Part shown: positions 18,643-28,591 of the stretch, piece by piece
Layout: every line of letters starts with the position of its first letter
How positions within the stretch are numbered: position 1 is the stretch's first letter
Source: Patiriisocius marinus
Lineage (GTDB): Bacteria; Bacteroidota; Bacteroidia; Flavobacteriales; Flavobacteriaceae
Length of the DNA stretch: 64,000 nucleotides
Assembly (NCBI RefSeq): GCF_008974325.1
Contig: NZ_BKCG01000012.1
Coordinates: forward strand, 1-64,000
Reading direction: 5' to 3'
Program-made: the position numbers and the translations under genes
Notes under the pieces: generated by a model
Databases searched by the model: none
Told to the model about the DNA's origin: nothing
What the model saw: only the letters and a program-made list of their open reading frames with translations

Positions 18643-18650
18643 TATTTTTG
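18643..18650 (+). promoter_or_regulatory. Promoter -7 element of guaB
   Basis: TATTTTTG matches TANNTTTG and lies 55 bp before the ATG. The nearest TTG upstream is 26 bp away, longer than ideal. Confidence 0.45.
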
Positions 18651-18705
18651 CACGCAATTAAATGTTAACCACTTTCAATACTTCAGAAAGTAAAATCTAA
18701 TTGCA

Positions 18706-20178
18706 ATGACAGCACACGAAAATAAAATTATAGGAGAAGGACTCACATACGATGATGTTCTTTTAGTACCAGCTTTTTCTGAAGTTCTACCAAGAGAGGT
18801 TTCAATTCAAACTAAATTTTCAAGAAATATTACGTTAAATGTGCCTATTGTATCTGCAGCAATGGATACGGTAACTGAAAGCGCTATGGCTATTGCTATC
18901 GCACGTGAAGGTGGAATAGGAGTTTTGCATAAAAATATGACTATTAAGCAGCAAGCTGCTGAGGTTAGAAAAGTAAAACGTGCAGAGAGCGGGATGATTC
19001 AAGATCCTGTTACTTTAAAAAAGGATAACACTGTAGGTGATGCGCAAAAAACAATGCGCGAATTTAGCATAGGTGGAATTCCAATTATCAATGAGGCAGG
19101 TTTACTAATTGGTATTGTAACAAATAGAGACCTACGTTTCGAAAAAGATTTTTCGCGTAAGTTGAGTGAAGTGATGACGGTAGAGAATCTTGTTACAACA
19201 GCAAAAGGAACTTCCTTAAAAGAAGCTGAATTAATTTTACAGAAAAACAAAATTGAAAAATTACCAGTGGTTGATGATCAAGGTAAATTACTTGGGTTAA
19301 TCACTTTTAGAGATATAACTAAACTTACTCAAAAACCAACGGCAAATAAAGATACCTATGGTAGATTACGTGTTGCTGCTGCATTAGGAGTTACTCCAGA
19401 TGTAGTTGAAAGAGCAACTGCTTTAGTTGAAGCACAAGTTGATGCTGTAATTATTGATACAGCTCACGGACACACAAGGGGTGTTGTGACAGTGTTACAA
19501 GAAGTAAAAAGCAAATTTCCAGAATTAGATGTCATTGTAGGTAATATTGCTACGGCAGAAGCTGCTAAATATTTAGTAGATGCTGGTGCTGATGCAGTTA
19601 AAGTAGGAATTGGACCAGGCTCAATCTGTACAACTCGTGTTGTTGCAGGTGTTGGTTTCCCGCAATTTTCTGCTGTATTAGAAGTTGCTGCTGCTATAAA
19701 AGGGAGTGGAGTCCCAGTAATTGCGGACGGAGGAATTAGATATACAGGTGATATTCCTAAAGCTCTTGCAGCTGGAGCAGATTGTGTAATGCTAGGGTCG
19801 CTTTTAGCAGGTACAAAAGAATCTCCAGGAGAAACAATTATCTACGAAGGACGAAAATTTAAGTCTTACAGAGGAATGGGAAGTGTTGAAGCAATGAAAC
19901 AAGGTTCTAAGGATCGTTATTTCCAAGATGTAGAAGACGATATTAAAAAATTAGTTCCGGAAGGTATTGTAGGTCGTGTACCGTATAAAGGTGAGCTATT
20001 AGAAAGTATGACTCAGTTTATTGGTGGACTTAGAGCAGGAATGGGATATTGCGGTTCTAAAGATGTAGCTACTTTAAAAGAAACAGGAAGATTTGTAAAA
20101 ATTACTGCTAGTGGTATTAATGAAAGCCATCCCCACGATGTAACTATTACAAAAGAAGCGCCTAATTATAGTCGTTAA
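18706..20178 (+). CDS. guaB: IMP dehydrogenase
   Basis: The 490-residue enzyme makes XMP from IMP with NAD, the committed step to GMP. It has the standard barrel split by two CBS domains (about 95-210). The catalytic loop is GSICTTR with Cys308, and the mobile flap is in [10 protein letters not shown]. Length and order are those of normal bacterial GuaB. It is monocistronic: promoter upstream, strong terminator downstream. Confidence 0.97.
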   Translation: MTAHENKIIGEGLTYDDVLLVPAFSEVLPREVSIQTKFSRNITLNVPIVSAAMDTVTESAMAIAIAREGGIGVLHKNMTIKQQAAEVRKVKRAESGMIQDPVTLKKDNTVGDAQKTMREFSIGGIPIINEAGLLIGIVTNRDLRFEKDFSRKLSEVMTVENLVTTAKGTSLKEAELILQKNKIEKLPVVDDQGKLLGLITFRDITKLTQKPTANKDTYGRLRVAAALGVTPDVVERATALVEAQVDAVIIDTAHGHTRGVVTVLQEVKSKFPELDVIVGNIATAEAAKYLVDAGADAVKVGIGPGSICTTRVVAGVGFPQFSAVLEVAAAIKGSGVPVIADGGIRYTGDIPKALAAGADCVMLGSLLAGTKESPGETIIYEGRKFKSYRGMGSVEAMKQGSKDRYFQDVEDDIKKLVPEGIVGRVPYKGELLESMTQFIGGLRAGMGYCGSKDVATLKETGRFVKITASGINESHPHDVTITKEAPNYSR

Positions 20179-20206
20179 TTTTCTTCGGAAATATTAAGTA
20201 AATAGA

Positions 20207-20244
20207 AAAAAGCCCAATCTAATTTAAGATTGGGCTTTTTTTTT
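20207..20244. terminator. Terminator after guaB, usable on both strands
   Basis: AAAAAGCCCAATCT pairs perfectly with AGATTGGGCTTTTT and lies between convergent genes. Confidence 0.88.
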
Positions 20245-20266
20245 ATTAATTATATAAATGTTACTT

Positions 20267-20683
20267 CTACTTAAAAAAATGGATATAAGATTTTTCTAAA
20301 TTAAGCTTTGCTGGTTCTGGAAATTGTCCGTGAACTATTAATGCGTTTTTATGATGCTGTTCAAGATTGTTTAATACTTTTCTGTTTAATAATAACACAG
20401 TAGACTGCCCGTGATTGTCAGATTTGTCTAAAATTGTTTTTCCATTAAACTCGCATGCCCAATGTGTTTCAGCCATATTTTCCTCGTAAAATAATTCGAT
20501 TGTTGGAACTTGATAGTAGCTATATTCACCTATTCCTTCAAGATCAAATACTAATCTAAGTAAACCTCCATCAAGTTTATTTGCTTCATTCTTTATGCCT
20601 AAATCAGCAAAAGATAACTTTCCTGCGCTTGGGGTATTAAATTTTACTTTTATCTCTCCTTGGTTTAACTCTACATTGTTCAT
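20267..20683 (-). CDS. Conserved hypothetical protein
   Basis: The 138-residue soluble protein has no signal or membrane segment, with motifs GGLLRLVFDLEGIGEYSYYQ and THWACEFNGKTILD. No family is recognised. It is a single minus-strand gene between guaB (convergent) and the LuxR-type regulator, whose own terminator lies between them. Confidence 0.6.
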   Translation of the reverse strand: MNNVELNQGEIKVKFNTPSAGKLSFADLGIKNEANKLDGGLLRLVFDLEGIGEYSYYQVPTIELFYEENMAETHWACEFNGKTILDKSDNHGQSTVLLLNRKVLNNLEQHHKNALIVHGQFPEPAKLNLEKSYIHFFK

Positions 20684-20753
20684 ATATACTTGTTTTATGT
20701 TTACTCAAAATTACAGAAGTATCTATTTATAAGTTATGATATATATCAGATTA

Positions 20754-20790
20754 CAAAAAAAAGCCCACTCTATTTATTGAATGGACTTTC
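20754..20790 (-). terminator. Terminator of the LuxR-type regulator gene
   Basis: On the minus strand AAAGTCCATTC pairs with GAGTGGGCTTT (two G-U pairs), followed by T8, 23 bp past the stop. Confidence 0.7.
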
Positions 20791-20812
20791 TTAATTCTAC
20801 GAATAGCTATTT

Positions 20813-21586
20813 TTAAAACAACTGATTTACTATACAATATTGTACAAGCTCTTGAGTAGAATCGAAATCTAATTTTTTTAAAATATTTTTTCTGTGTGCG
20901 CTAACAGTGTGCGGACTTATAAAAAGTTTCTCGCTAATCTCTTTGCTTGTTTTGTTTAAAGCCAAAAGTCTAACAACATCTTTTTCGCGATTACTGATTG
21001 TATCTGTAATGAGTTTTTGTGAATAGTTCTTGTAATAGATAGTCTCATATTCATTATTCTCATTTAACTTTTTTACAGTACCTATAATAGGTCGCTGTTC
21101 ATTTTTACCGGTAATACTAAAATGAGCAATACCAATTACAGGTTTTCCTGTTTCGTCAAAGTAAGTAGGCGTCTGGTGCTCTAACGCATTTAGATATGCA
21201 CCCTTAGCATTTTTTACTCTAAAATTCCAAGTATAGCTTAATTTGTGTCTATCTTCTAAAGGAACTTCAGTCATAGTAAAAACCATTAAATCTTCTAGAG
21301 CGCTCATCCATACTGGAAGATCTTGTGGATGGAAATGTGAAAACCAATAAGGAACACCTTCATTAGCCATTTTATCTCTATTGAGTCCAAGAGTGTATTC
21401 GAAATTTTTACTTACAAACTCATAAATTTGTTTAGTAGTATTTGTAACGATGAAAAACGACTCCATTGGAGGGAGGTATTTGTCTAACTCTCTTAGTTTC
21501 TGAATGTGTTTTTCAACAACTGTTCCATTGTATTCTTTATAGCTGTCAAATACTTCTTTAAAAAGATCGAGGTGTTCTTGTTGCAT
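20813..21586 (-). CDS. PAS domain LuxR-family transcriptional regulator
   Basis: The 257-residue protein has an N-terminal PAS-like sensory region (about 35-165: IYEFVSKNFEYTLGL, WFSHFHPQDLPVW, GIAHFSITGK) and a C-terminal GerE/LuxR helix-turn-helix (about 193-257: ISNREKDVVRLLALNKTSKE and FISPHTVSAHRKNILKKL). This one-component layout is common in Flavobacteriaceae. The ligand and targets are unknown. It is not a response regulator, because it lacks a receiver domain. Confidence 0.88.
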   Translation of the reverse strand: MQQEHLDLFKEVFDSYKEYNGTVVEKHIQKLRELDKYLPPMESFFIVTNTTKQIYEFVSKNFEYTLGLNRDKMANEGVPYWFSHFHPQDLPVWMSALEDLMVFTMTEVPLEDRHKLSYTWNFRVKNAKGAYLNALEHQTPTYFDETGKPVIGIAHFSITGKNEQRPIIGTVKKLNENNEYETIYYKNYSQKLITDTISNREKDVVRLLALNKTSKEISEKLFISPHTVSAHRKNILKKLDFDSTQELVQYCIVNQLF

Positions 21587-21634
21587 AGAGGAGATTTTGG
21601 GGCGGTTTGTTAGTCGGAAATTTTAATTTAAATA

Positions 21635-22183
21635 CTATTGTTGATTTATTGATTGCCACATTGGTGCTAGACTTTTTATATAGTCTTTATATTCTTTTGG
21701 AATATCTTTAAATGGTTCAAGCTCAAATGTAATTGTATTTGTGTTTTCAAAATGCCAATAATTACCTTCTACTTTTCCGTTTGAAGATGTTAAGTTCCAC
21801 CTAGGTATATAGATTAATGAGTAACTTCCATTATTAAGTGTTTCTAAAGCAAAATCTTTCAAATCCTCTTTTTGGTTAAAAGCTAAAGTTATTATAGCAT
21901 TTAAATTTCCATTTTTTGTTTGGTATAACTCGTATTTTTTTGATGAAAATTTATCTAATTCTTGAGTCCAAGTATTTTCTTTATTAACTATTAAGGCGAG
22001 TTCTTTTGCAACTGTCAAGCTATCTTCTTTGGTTTTTATTACCGAAATAAGATGTTTTTGATTAATGGTCATAGTCATTTCGGAGTTGTCAATTGTAACA
22101 ATCGTTTTTTCTGCAGCGATGCGGCTGTTCTCATTTCCGAAGAATGTGCCAATAACAAAGAAAATTATCTTTATCAATTCCAT
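21635..22183 (-). CDS. Hypothetical protein, possibly exported
   Basis: The 182-residue product starts with a hydrophobic stretch (MELIKIIFFVIGTFFG) that could be a signal peptide or anchor. The rest is polar and beta-rich, with a Trp-rich patch (YIPRWNLTSSNGKVEGNYWHF). No family is recognised. It lies upstream of the LuxR-type regulator with a 48 bp gap, so cotranscription is possible. Confidence 0.55.
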   Translation of the reverse strand: MELIKIIFFVIGTFFGNENSRIAAEKTIVTIDNSEMTMTINQKHLISVIKTKEDSLTVAKELALIVNKENTWTQELDKFSSKKYELYQTKNGNLNAIITLAFNQKEDLKDFALETLNNGSYSLIYIPRWNLTSSNGKVEGNYWHFENTNTITFELEPFKDIPKEYKDYIKSLAPMWQSINQQ

Positions 22184-22237
22184 AAATACTTAAAGGAGTA
22201 TTGCGTGTTGTTAGTTTATTTCAATTATTGAGTATAA

Positions 22238-22474
22238 TTAGGAATTATACTTTTGTCCTCTATTAGGCTTTAAACGCTCTCTTAGGTCTGCCATATGTAC
22301 TTCGTCAACAATCATATAAGCAATGTGGTGCATAGGTGTAATTTCTTCTGTATTACAAATGGTATTTTCTAAACCTTCTGCTAGTGAAAATTCTTTTAAA
22401 TGTACAATATGATGAGCTGCTATAGGTGCAGCATTAGGGCCGCGAAAATCCCAAATTAATTTTATTCTATTCAT
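22238..22474 (-). CDS. Small conserved His-rich hypothetical protein
   Basis: The 78-residue product contains WDFRGPNAAPIAAHHIVHL and ITPMHHIAYMIVDEVHM. Seven His and clear amphipathic segments suggest a folded, perhaps metal-binding protein. The composition and clean start make it coding, although it is short. The C-terminus is Lys/Arg-rich. No function can be assigned. Confidence 0.6.
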   Translation of the reverse strand: MNRIKLIWDFRGPNAAPIAAHHIVHLKEFSLAEGLENTICNTEEITPMHHIAYMIVDEVHMADLRERLKPNRGQKYNS

Positions 22475-22577
22475 AATGGTTTTATTAATTTAGAATTTGT
22501 TGTGCTCTAAAAATAAGAGATTTTTTTTAAAGACAATAAAGATTAGGCGATAAGGCTGTAATTTTAATGAATTCTTT

Positions 22578-23036
22578 TTAATCCTTAATAACTGAAGTTT
22601 CGTTTTCAACATAAGCTTTAAATGCTTCAAAAAACTCCAGACTCTGTTTTTTAAAAATACGAGGCATTAAAAAACCAAATGCCTTCATAGTTAAACTCTG
22701 AAACCTAAATTCATTTTCGCCAATCCATTCGGTTTTTGAAGGACTTAATTCTTTGAAGTAATTTTTCTGAATATTATAAACACCTTTGGTTGTGTAACTT
22801 GCTTCAAAAAAATTAGGAAAACCATTTTTTAATACAGTTTCAGTTAAAACCATATCACGGTTGCCCATTTTGTAATGTAATTCCATTTGTGCGCCTGGAG
22901 TACCAGTGTCTAGTCCATTGATATTTATATACTTCACTAGTCCTTTTTGCCAATGTTTCATATTGTCAGGATTGTCAAGTTTTTCAATCACTTCTTTCAA
23001 AGGAGCATTGATAATAATTTTTGTTTGGTACTTCAT
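22578..23036 (-). CDS. SRPBCC (START-like) domain protein
   Basis: About 152 residues from MKYQTKIIINAPLKEVIEKL (an in-frame ATG nine bases earlier adds MLQ). The N-terminal strand with helix DNPDNMKHWQKGL and the long C-terminal helix (KKQSLEFFEAFKAYV) are characteristic of SRPBCC ligand-binding cups. It probably binds a small hydrophobic molecule in the cytoplasm; the ligand is unknown. Confidence 0.78.
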   Translation of the reverse strand: MKYQTKIIINAPLKEVIEKLDNPDNMKHWQKGLVKYININGLDTGTPGAQMELHYKMGNRDMVLTETVLKNGFPNFFEASYTTKGVYNIQKNYFKELSPSKTEWIGENEFRFQSLTMKAFGFLMPRIFKKQSLEFFEAFKAYVENETSVIKD

Positions 23037-23121
23037 TTGCAGCATTTTTATTAGTCCTCGTAAAGTTAGTAGATTTTTAGCATTTCAGTGTACTTAAAAG
23101 TGCTAGTTCTCGTTAACTAGA

Positions 23122-23156
23122 TACATTTGCACGCCGTGCTTAATTTGTTATTTTTG
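23122..23156 (+). promoter_or_regulatory. Two nested promoters of the PPIase operon
   Basis: TACATTTG at 23122-23129 and TATTTTTG at 23149-23156 both match TANNTTTG. The TTTG of the first sits 19 bp before the second and can serve as its -33 element. Confidence 0.55.
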
Positions 23157-23194
23157 CGGCTATAATTTCTACCCTAAATATTTGATATATAAAG

Positions 23195-25147
23195 ATGAAA
23201 AAAACAACTTTTATTTTTGCCTTTTTCCTAATCGTAGCCACTGCATTTGCACAAAAACCTACGGATGTATTGATGACAATTGAAGGAGAACCTATACTTG
23301 TAAATGAGTTTGAGAGAGTTTACAAAAAAAATCTAGAACTCGTTAAAGACGAATCTCAAAAAACCATTGATGGGTATTTAGATTTATTTATTGATTATAA
23401 ATTGAAAGTAGCTGAAGCTTATGCTCAAAACCTTGATGAAGATAAAGCCTATAAACGTGAGTTTACAAAATATAGAGATCAATTAGCTCGTAATTATGTA
23501 AATGAAACGCGCCTTTTTGAAGGTATTGCTGAAGAAGCTTATAATCGCGGAAAAGAGCAAATAAATGCAAATCACATATTAATTAAAGTAGGTTATGATG
23601 CTTTGCCACAGGACACTTTAAAAGCGTATAACAAAATTAAAAGTCTTCGCGAAAGAGCTTTAGCTGGTGAAGATTTTATAGCCTTAGCAAAACAAAATTC
23701 TGAGGAACCAGGTGCAAAAGAGCGAGGTGGTGATTTAGGTTATTTTACAGTATTCTCTATGGTTTATCCATTTGAGAATATGGCATACAACACTCCTGTA
23801 GGAGAAATAAGTGATATCGTACGAACTAACTTTGGTTACCACGTACTTAAAGTGAATGATCGTCGTATAAGAGAATCGCCAATCGTTGTTTCGCATATTA
23901 TGATTACTGAGAAAAAAGACGATCCATCTTTTAATCCAGAAGAACGCATTAACGAATTGTACAAAATGCTGCAACAAGGAAGTAATTTTGAAGAATTAGC
24001 TAAACAGTTTTCAGATGATAAAAACTCAGCAAAATTAGGAGGTAAGTTAAAGGCTTTTTCAAGAGGACAGCTTAGGTCAGATTCGTTTGAAAACAGTGCG
24101 TATAATTTACAGAATCCAGGTGATTTGTCTAAACCTATTAAAACTCGTTTTGGATGGCATGTTTTAAAATTAGAAGAGAAAATGAAAGAGCGTTCTTTCG
24201 AGGAGCAAAAAGAAGATTTGTACCGTAAAATAAAAAAAGGAGATCGTTCTAAAGTCATTTCAACACAAGTAACTCAGGATATCATAAAAAAATATGGAAT
24301 TAAGAGATACGAGTATTTAGACTTTTTCGATGAATATGCTTCAGATGAGGTTACAAAAAGTAAATGGAAAATTACCGATACTTTAACTGGTGATAGAAAT
24401 AAAGTAGTATTTACAATAGGAAACAAGGATATTTACTATGATGAGTTTGCAGAATACATTTATTACAGACAACGTTTTGCTGAGAAAAAACCAACAAAGC
24501 GAGATTACATAGAGAATATGTATAATGAGTTTGAATCAATTGAAATTAAAGAGTATCTAAACGAACAATTAGAATCTGAAAACCCAGAATTTGGAGCAAT
24601 AATTGGGGAGTATAGAGATGGGCTTTTAATTTTTGATGTAATGAAGAAAAATATTTGGCAGAAAGCCAAACGTGATACATTGGGGTTAGAGCGTTTTTAT
24701 CAAACTGTTGCTTCTAATTATAGTTGGGATGAACGTATTGATGCTGAAATATTATCAGGTGGAGATAGTGCTAAAATTCAAGAAGCTAAAGCAATGTTAG
24801 AAGCTGGTAAAACTGCAGAAGCTATAAAAGCAGCATTAAACACAAATGATAAAGTTCATATAATCATTTCTTCGGGAAGGTATGAAAAAAATGACGCAAC
24901 ATTACCAGAAGGATTAGCATTCCAAAAGGGTGTGAGTGATGTACTTTCAAATGGCGAAACTTATTCTGTAGTAAACATAAAAGAAGTTTTACCACCTAGC
25001 ACCAAAACTTTTGAAGAAGTTAAAGGGCGTGTAATGAGTGAATATCAAAATCAAATAGAAAATGATTGGATCAATTCACTACAAGCTAAATACAAAGTAG
25101 ATGTTGATAAGAGAACATTAAAAAAATTAAAGAAACGCTATAAATAA
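23195..25147 (+). CDS. Periplasmic parvulin-type peptidyl-prolyl isomerase, two rotamase domains
   Basis: The 650-residue protein has a signal peptide (ends ATAFAQ), a SurA-like N-terminal chaperone region, and two rotamase domains at about 115-225 and 228-335. The rotamase marks are ANHILIKV with GGDLGYFTVFSMVYPFE, then VVSHIMITEK with KLGGKLKAFSRGQL. The long C-terminal half is unassigned. It should help fold outer-membrane and type IX-exported proteins. The stop overlaps the ATG of the next gene by one base (TAATGG), so the three PPIase genes form one operon. Confidence 0.9.
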   Translation: MKKTTFIFAFFLIVATAFAQKPTDVLMTIEGEPILVNEFERVYKKNLELVKDESQKTIDGYLDLFIDYKLKVAEAYAQNLDEDKAYKREFTKYRDQLARNYVNETRLFEGIAEEAYNRGKEQINANHILIKVGYDALPQDTLKAYNKIKSLRERALAGEDFIALAKQNSEEPGAKERGGDLGYFTVFSMVYPFENMAYNTPVGEISDIVRTNFGYHVLKVNDRRIRESPIVVSHIMITEKKDDPSFNPEERINELYKMLQQGSNFEELAKQFSDDKNSAKLGGKLKAFSRGQLRSDSFENSAYNLQNPGDLSKPIKTRFGWHVLKLEEKMKERSFEEQKEDLYRKIKKGDRSKVISTQVTQDIIKKYGIKRYEYLDFFDEYASDEVTKSKWKITDTLTGDRNKVVFTIGNKDIYYDEFAEYIYYRQRFAEKKPTKRDYIENMYNEFESIEIKEYLNEQLESENPEFGAIIGEYRDGLLIFDVMKKNIWQKAKRDTLGLERFYQTVASNYSWDERIDAEILSGGDSAKIQEAKAMLEAGKTAEAIKAALNTNDKVHIIISSGRYEKNDATLPEGLAFQKGVSDVLSNGETYSVVNIKEVLPPSTKTFEEVKGRVMSEYQNQIENDWINSLQAKYKVDVDKRTLKKLKKRYK

Positions 25148-26001
25148 TGGTTAGAGTTATCGTGTTACTTTTTAGTTTATTATTGCTGGTTTCTTGTGAT
25201 TATTTTAAACAGACACCTAGTGAAAACCCTGTGGCGCGTGTAAATAACAGCTATTTGTATCAAGAAGATATTAATGATTTAGTTACTGAAGCAACATCAA
25301 AAGAGGACAGTGCTATCATTGTAAGTAATTATATTAATAGATGGGCAACACAACAACTTTTATTAAATCAAGCTAAAATAAACCTTTCACAGGATCGTAT
25401 CTCAAATTATGAGCGAATGGTGGAAGATTATAAAAATGACCTTTTTACAGAAGCGTACAAAGGAGCAATAGTTTTAAAGCAGCTAGATAGCACTATTACT
25501 ACTGAAAAAATAGAAAGTTACTACGAGGCTAATAAAGAGAATTTCAGTTTAACTGAAACACTCTATAAGTTAAGATATATTCACGTTGATTCTAAATTTG
25601 CGAATATTTCTGAAACAAAGAAAAAATTTACTCGTTTTAATACAGAGGATCAACAAGATCTTCAACGCATGAGCCTAGAGTTTAAAAATGTAAATCTCAA
25701 TGATTCTATTTGGATTAAAAAGGAATCTGTTTTAAAGCAGCTGCCGGTACTAAAGTCTAATGAAAGTACGGCATTAAAAAAATCAGATTTCAAACAATTA
25801 GAAGATTCATTAGGGGTATATTTGCTGAAAATAGTGGACGTATTAAATCCTAATGATATTGCACCATTAGCATACATTAAACCTACAATTGAAGAGATTA
25901 TTTTGAGTAAACGAAAGTTAGAGCTCATTAAAAAATTAGAAAAAGACATTACAAAAGATGCCATTAAAAACAAAGATTTTGAAATATACACGCCAAAGTA
26001 G
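25147..26001 (+). CDS. PPIase-like chaperone lipoprotein
   Basis: The 284-residue protein has a lipobox (LLLLVSC, Cys17). The body resembles the SurA/PpiC N-terminal chaperone helix bundle (ARVNNSYLYQEDINDLV, then YINRWATQQLLLNQA). The rotamase part is degenerate: YKLRYIHVD aligns to the first strand, but the usual GG-x-LG motif is missing. It is probably a chaperone without isomerase activity. It is the middle gene of the operon, coupled at both ends. Confidence 0.75.
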   Translation: MVRVIVLLFSLLLLVSCDYFKQTPSENPVARVNNSYLYQEDINDLVTEATSKEDSAIIVSNYINRWATQQLLLNQAKINLSQDRISNYERMVEDYKNDLFTEAYKGAIVLKQLDSTITTEKIESYYEANKENFSLTETLYKLRYIHVDSKFANISETKKKFTRFNTEDQQDLQRMSLEFKNVNLNDSIWIKKESVLKQLPVLKSNESTALKKSDFKQLEDSLGVYLLKIVDVLNPNDIAPLAYIKPTIEEIILSKRKLELIKKLEKDITKDAIKNKDFEIYTPK

Positions 26002-27436
26002 CTTATTACTTTTAGTGCTACTAGTGAGTCAACTTGCCATTTCTCAGGAAGTAATTATGGTTGATAGTACAGGAGTAGCAAAAGAAAATCCATTATTAAA
26101 TACATCTCTAGAAAATAGAGTTGTAGATAGTCTTAAACCTTTTAAGCGCTTTAAAGCTGAAGGTGTATCTGCAGTAGTAGGTGAGTATGTTGTTCTAGAT
26201 AGTGATATAGATAAAAGTTATTTAGAATTTCAACAAAACGGAGTGTCAACTGATGATATTACTCGTTGTGAATTACTAGGTAAATTAATGGAGGACAAGC
26301 TTTATTTACACCAAGCAAAAATTGACAGTATTATGGTAACTGATGCTGAGCTTAATCCGCAAGTAGATCAGTTAGTTCAATATATGATAGGGCAACTTGG
26401 TAGTGAAGAGAAAGTAGTTGACTACTATCGTAAAGATAATTTACTTCAATTAAAAGAAGAATTGCGTGATGCAAAGCGTGATTTAGAACTAGCAAATAGA
26501 ATGCAAGCTAGAGTTGTAGAAAATGTAGAGGTAACACCAGAAGAAGTTCGTGTGTTTTTCTTTGCAATTCCAGAAGATGAACGCCCAGTATTTAGTGCTG
26601 AGGTTGAGGTAGCTCAAATTGTAGTTGAACCTAAAATTACAGAAGCTTCTAAACAAGCTGTAATAGATAGATTAAATGAATTTAGAGCAGATATTGTTGA
26701 AAATGGAGCTAGTTTTGCTACCAAAGCAGTTTTATACTCAAAAGACGGAGCAGCAGGTAAAGGAGGTTTGTTGCCAAGTATGCGAAGAGGAGATCCTTAT
26801 GCAAAAGAGTTTAAAGACGTCGCATTTTCATTGTTAGAAGGAGAAGTTAGTGAGCCTTTTGAAACGGAATTCGGTTTTCATATTTTGAAAGTTGATAAAA
26901 TTAGAGGGCAGGAAATTGATGTAAGGCACATTATTTTGTTTCCCGAGTTAAGCGAATCAACTATAAATGAAGCTAAAGAAAGAGTAGAGAAAATTAGAAC
27001 GAGTATTATTAATGATAGTATTTCTTTTGGTGATGCAGCTCGATTATATTCAGATGAATTAACAACTAGAAATAATGGAGGACAATTAACAAACCCACAA
27101 ACATTAGATACACGTTTGGATTTAACTAAAATGGATCCAACATTAAGTGCACAGGTTTACAATTTAAAAGAGGGAGAGGTTTCTAAAATATTTATTGATC
27201 AAGATAGAACAGGTAAGAAAACATTTAAGTTTTTAACGGTATCTAAACGATACGATGAGCACCCAGCAGATTTTGTAAAAGATTACGAAAAAATTAAGGA
27301 GCTTGCATTACGCCAGAAGCAGATTACAACAATCGAAAAATGGCAAGACAAACACATCAAGAATACTTACGTTAACGTAAACGAAGATTACCAAGATTGT
27401 GATTTTGCAAGTGATTGGGTTAAAAAAATCAAGTAA
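25958..27436 (+). CDS. SurA-like peptidyl-prolyl isomerase
   Basis: The 492-residue protein has a signal peptide (LLLLVLLVSQLAISQ), a SurA_N chaperone region (about 55-190) and two parvulin domains (about 200-305 and 310-420). These show VEVAQIVVEP with GGLLPSMRRGDPYAKEF, then VRHIILFPEL with NNGGQLTNP. This is the classic SurA order, with length near E. coli SurA (about 430) plus a tail. It should escort outer-membrane proteins through the periplasm. Its start overlaps the preceding gene by 44 bp, so the exact start is uncertain. Confidence 0.9.
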   Translation: MPLKTKILKYTRQSSLLLLVLLVSQLAISQEVIMVDSTGVAKENPLLNTSLENRVVDSLKPFKRFKAEGVSAVVGEYVVLDSDIDKSYLEFQQNGVSTDDITRCELLGKLMEDKLYLHQAKIDSIMVTDAELNPQVDQLVQYMIGQLGSEEKVVDYYRKDNLLQLKEELRDAKRDLELANRMQARVVENVEVTPEEVRVFFFAIPEDERPVFSAEVEVAQIVVEPKITEASKQAVIDRLNEFRADIVENGASFATKAVLYSKDGAAGKGGLLPSMRRGDPYAKEFKDVAFSLLEGEVSEPFETEFGFHILKVDKIRGQEIDVRHIILFPELSESTINEAKERVEKIRTSIINDSISFGDAARLYSDELTTRNNGGQLTNPQTLDTRLDLTKMDPTLSAQVYNLKEGEVSKIFIDQDRTGKKTFKFLTVSKRYDEHPADFVKDYEKIKELALRQKQITTIEKWQDKHIKNTYVNVNEDYQDCDFASDWVKKIK

Positions 27437-27460
27437 GAAAACATACTAGAATAACTTGTT

Positions 27461-27511
27461 AAAGGTTAAAAGTTAAGCGAATCTTATTGCAATTAACTTT
27501 TAACCTTTTTC
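27461..27511 (+). terminator. Terminator of the PPIase operon
   Basis: AAAGGTTAAAAGTTAA (27461-27476) pairs perfectly over 16 bp with TTAACTTTTAACCTTT (27493-27508), followed by T. Confidence 0.8.
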
Positions 27512-27600
27512 TGTATCCTATAAAGTTTCCTTATTTTTATGAATTAATACCAATACGCTTTTTAGTATAGGTTAGAATTAAGAAATAGCAATATAAAATT

Positions 27601-28554
27601 ATGTCAGACGTAGCAGCTGTAAAGCAACTTGTTTCAAAATACGAAGCACTAAAGCAAGAAATTAAAAAAGTAATTATTGGGCAAGACGAAGTTGTAGAGC
27701 AAGTGCTGCTTTCTGTATTTTCTGGAGGTCACGCTTTATTAATTGGAGTACCAGGATTAGCAAAAACATTATTGGTTAACACGGTTTCTCAAGCATTAGG
27801 TTTACAGTTTAAAAGGATTCAGTTTACGCCAGATTTAATGCCAAGTGATATTCTTGGTTCTGAAATATTAGATGAAAACAGAACATTTAAATTTATAAAA
27901 GGGCCTATTTTTTCAAACATAGTTTTGGCAGATGAGATTAATAGAACACCACCTAAAACACAAGCAGCTTTATTAGAAGCAATGCAGGAGCGTTCAGTTA
28001 CTGTTGCAGGACAAAACTATAAATTAGATTTACCTTATTTTGTTTTGGCAACTCAAAACCCAATTGAGCAAGAAGGAACATACCCTTTGCCAGAAGCTCA
28101 GTTAGACCGTTTTATGTTTGCTATTAACCTAGAGTACCCAACATTTGAAGAAGAAGTTCAGGTAGTAAAAGCAACAACAGCTGGAGCAGTTGAAAAAGTA
28201 AATGCGCTTTTTTCTGCGCAAGAGATCATAGACTTTCAGCAATTAATTAGACGTATTCCTGTTGCAGATAATGTGGTAGAATATGCGGTAACACTTGTTG
28301 GTAAAACAAGACCTAAAAGTCAAGCAGCACCAGAACTAGTTAAAAAATATATTGATTGGGGTGCAGGACCTCGTGCATCACAAAACTTAATCTTAGCAGC
28401 AAAAACAAATGCTGCATTACAAGGTAAATTTTCTCCAGATATAGCAGATGTCCAAAAAGTAGCAATAGGAATCCTACGTCATCGTATGATTAAAAACTAC
28501 AAGGCTGAAGCTGAAGGATTATCAATTGAAGAGATTATTACAAGTTTATTTTAG
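27601..28554 (+). CDS. MoxR family AAA+ ATPase
   Basis: The 317-residue ATPase has Walker A GVPGLAKT, Walker B in VLADEINRTPPKTQAALLEA, sensor motif ATQNPIEQEGTYPLPEAQLDRF, and the C-terminal lid. MoxR ATPases act as chaperones that activate partner proteins, often with VWA-domain partners. The usual downstream DUF58/VWA genes are absent here. A small membrane protein gene follows after 37 bp. Confidence 0.92.
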   Translation: MSDVAAVKQLVSKYEALKQEIKKVIIGQDEVVEQVLLSVFSGGHALLIGVPGLAKTLLVNTVSQALGLQFKRIQFTPDLMPSDILGSEILDENRTFKFIKGPIFSNIVLADEINRTPPKTQAALLEAMQERSVTVAGQNYKLDLPYFVLATQNPIEQEGTYPLPEAQLDRFMFAINLEYPTFEEEVQVVKATTAGAVEKVNALFSAQEIIDFQQLIRRIPVADNVVEYAVTLVGKTRPKSQAAPELVKKYIDWGAGPRASQNLILAAKTNAALQGKFSPDIADVQKVAIGILRHRMIKNYKAEAEGLSIEEIITSLF

Positions 28555-28591
28555 TACTAATGTTTCTACGGAAATTTTAAAGAATTAAAAA

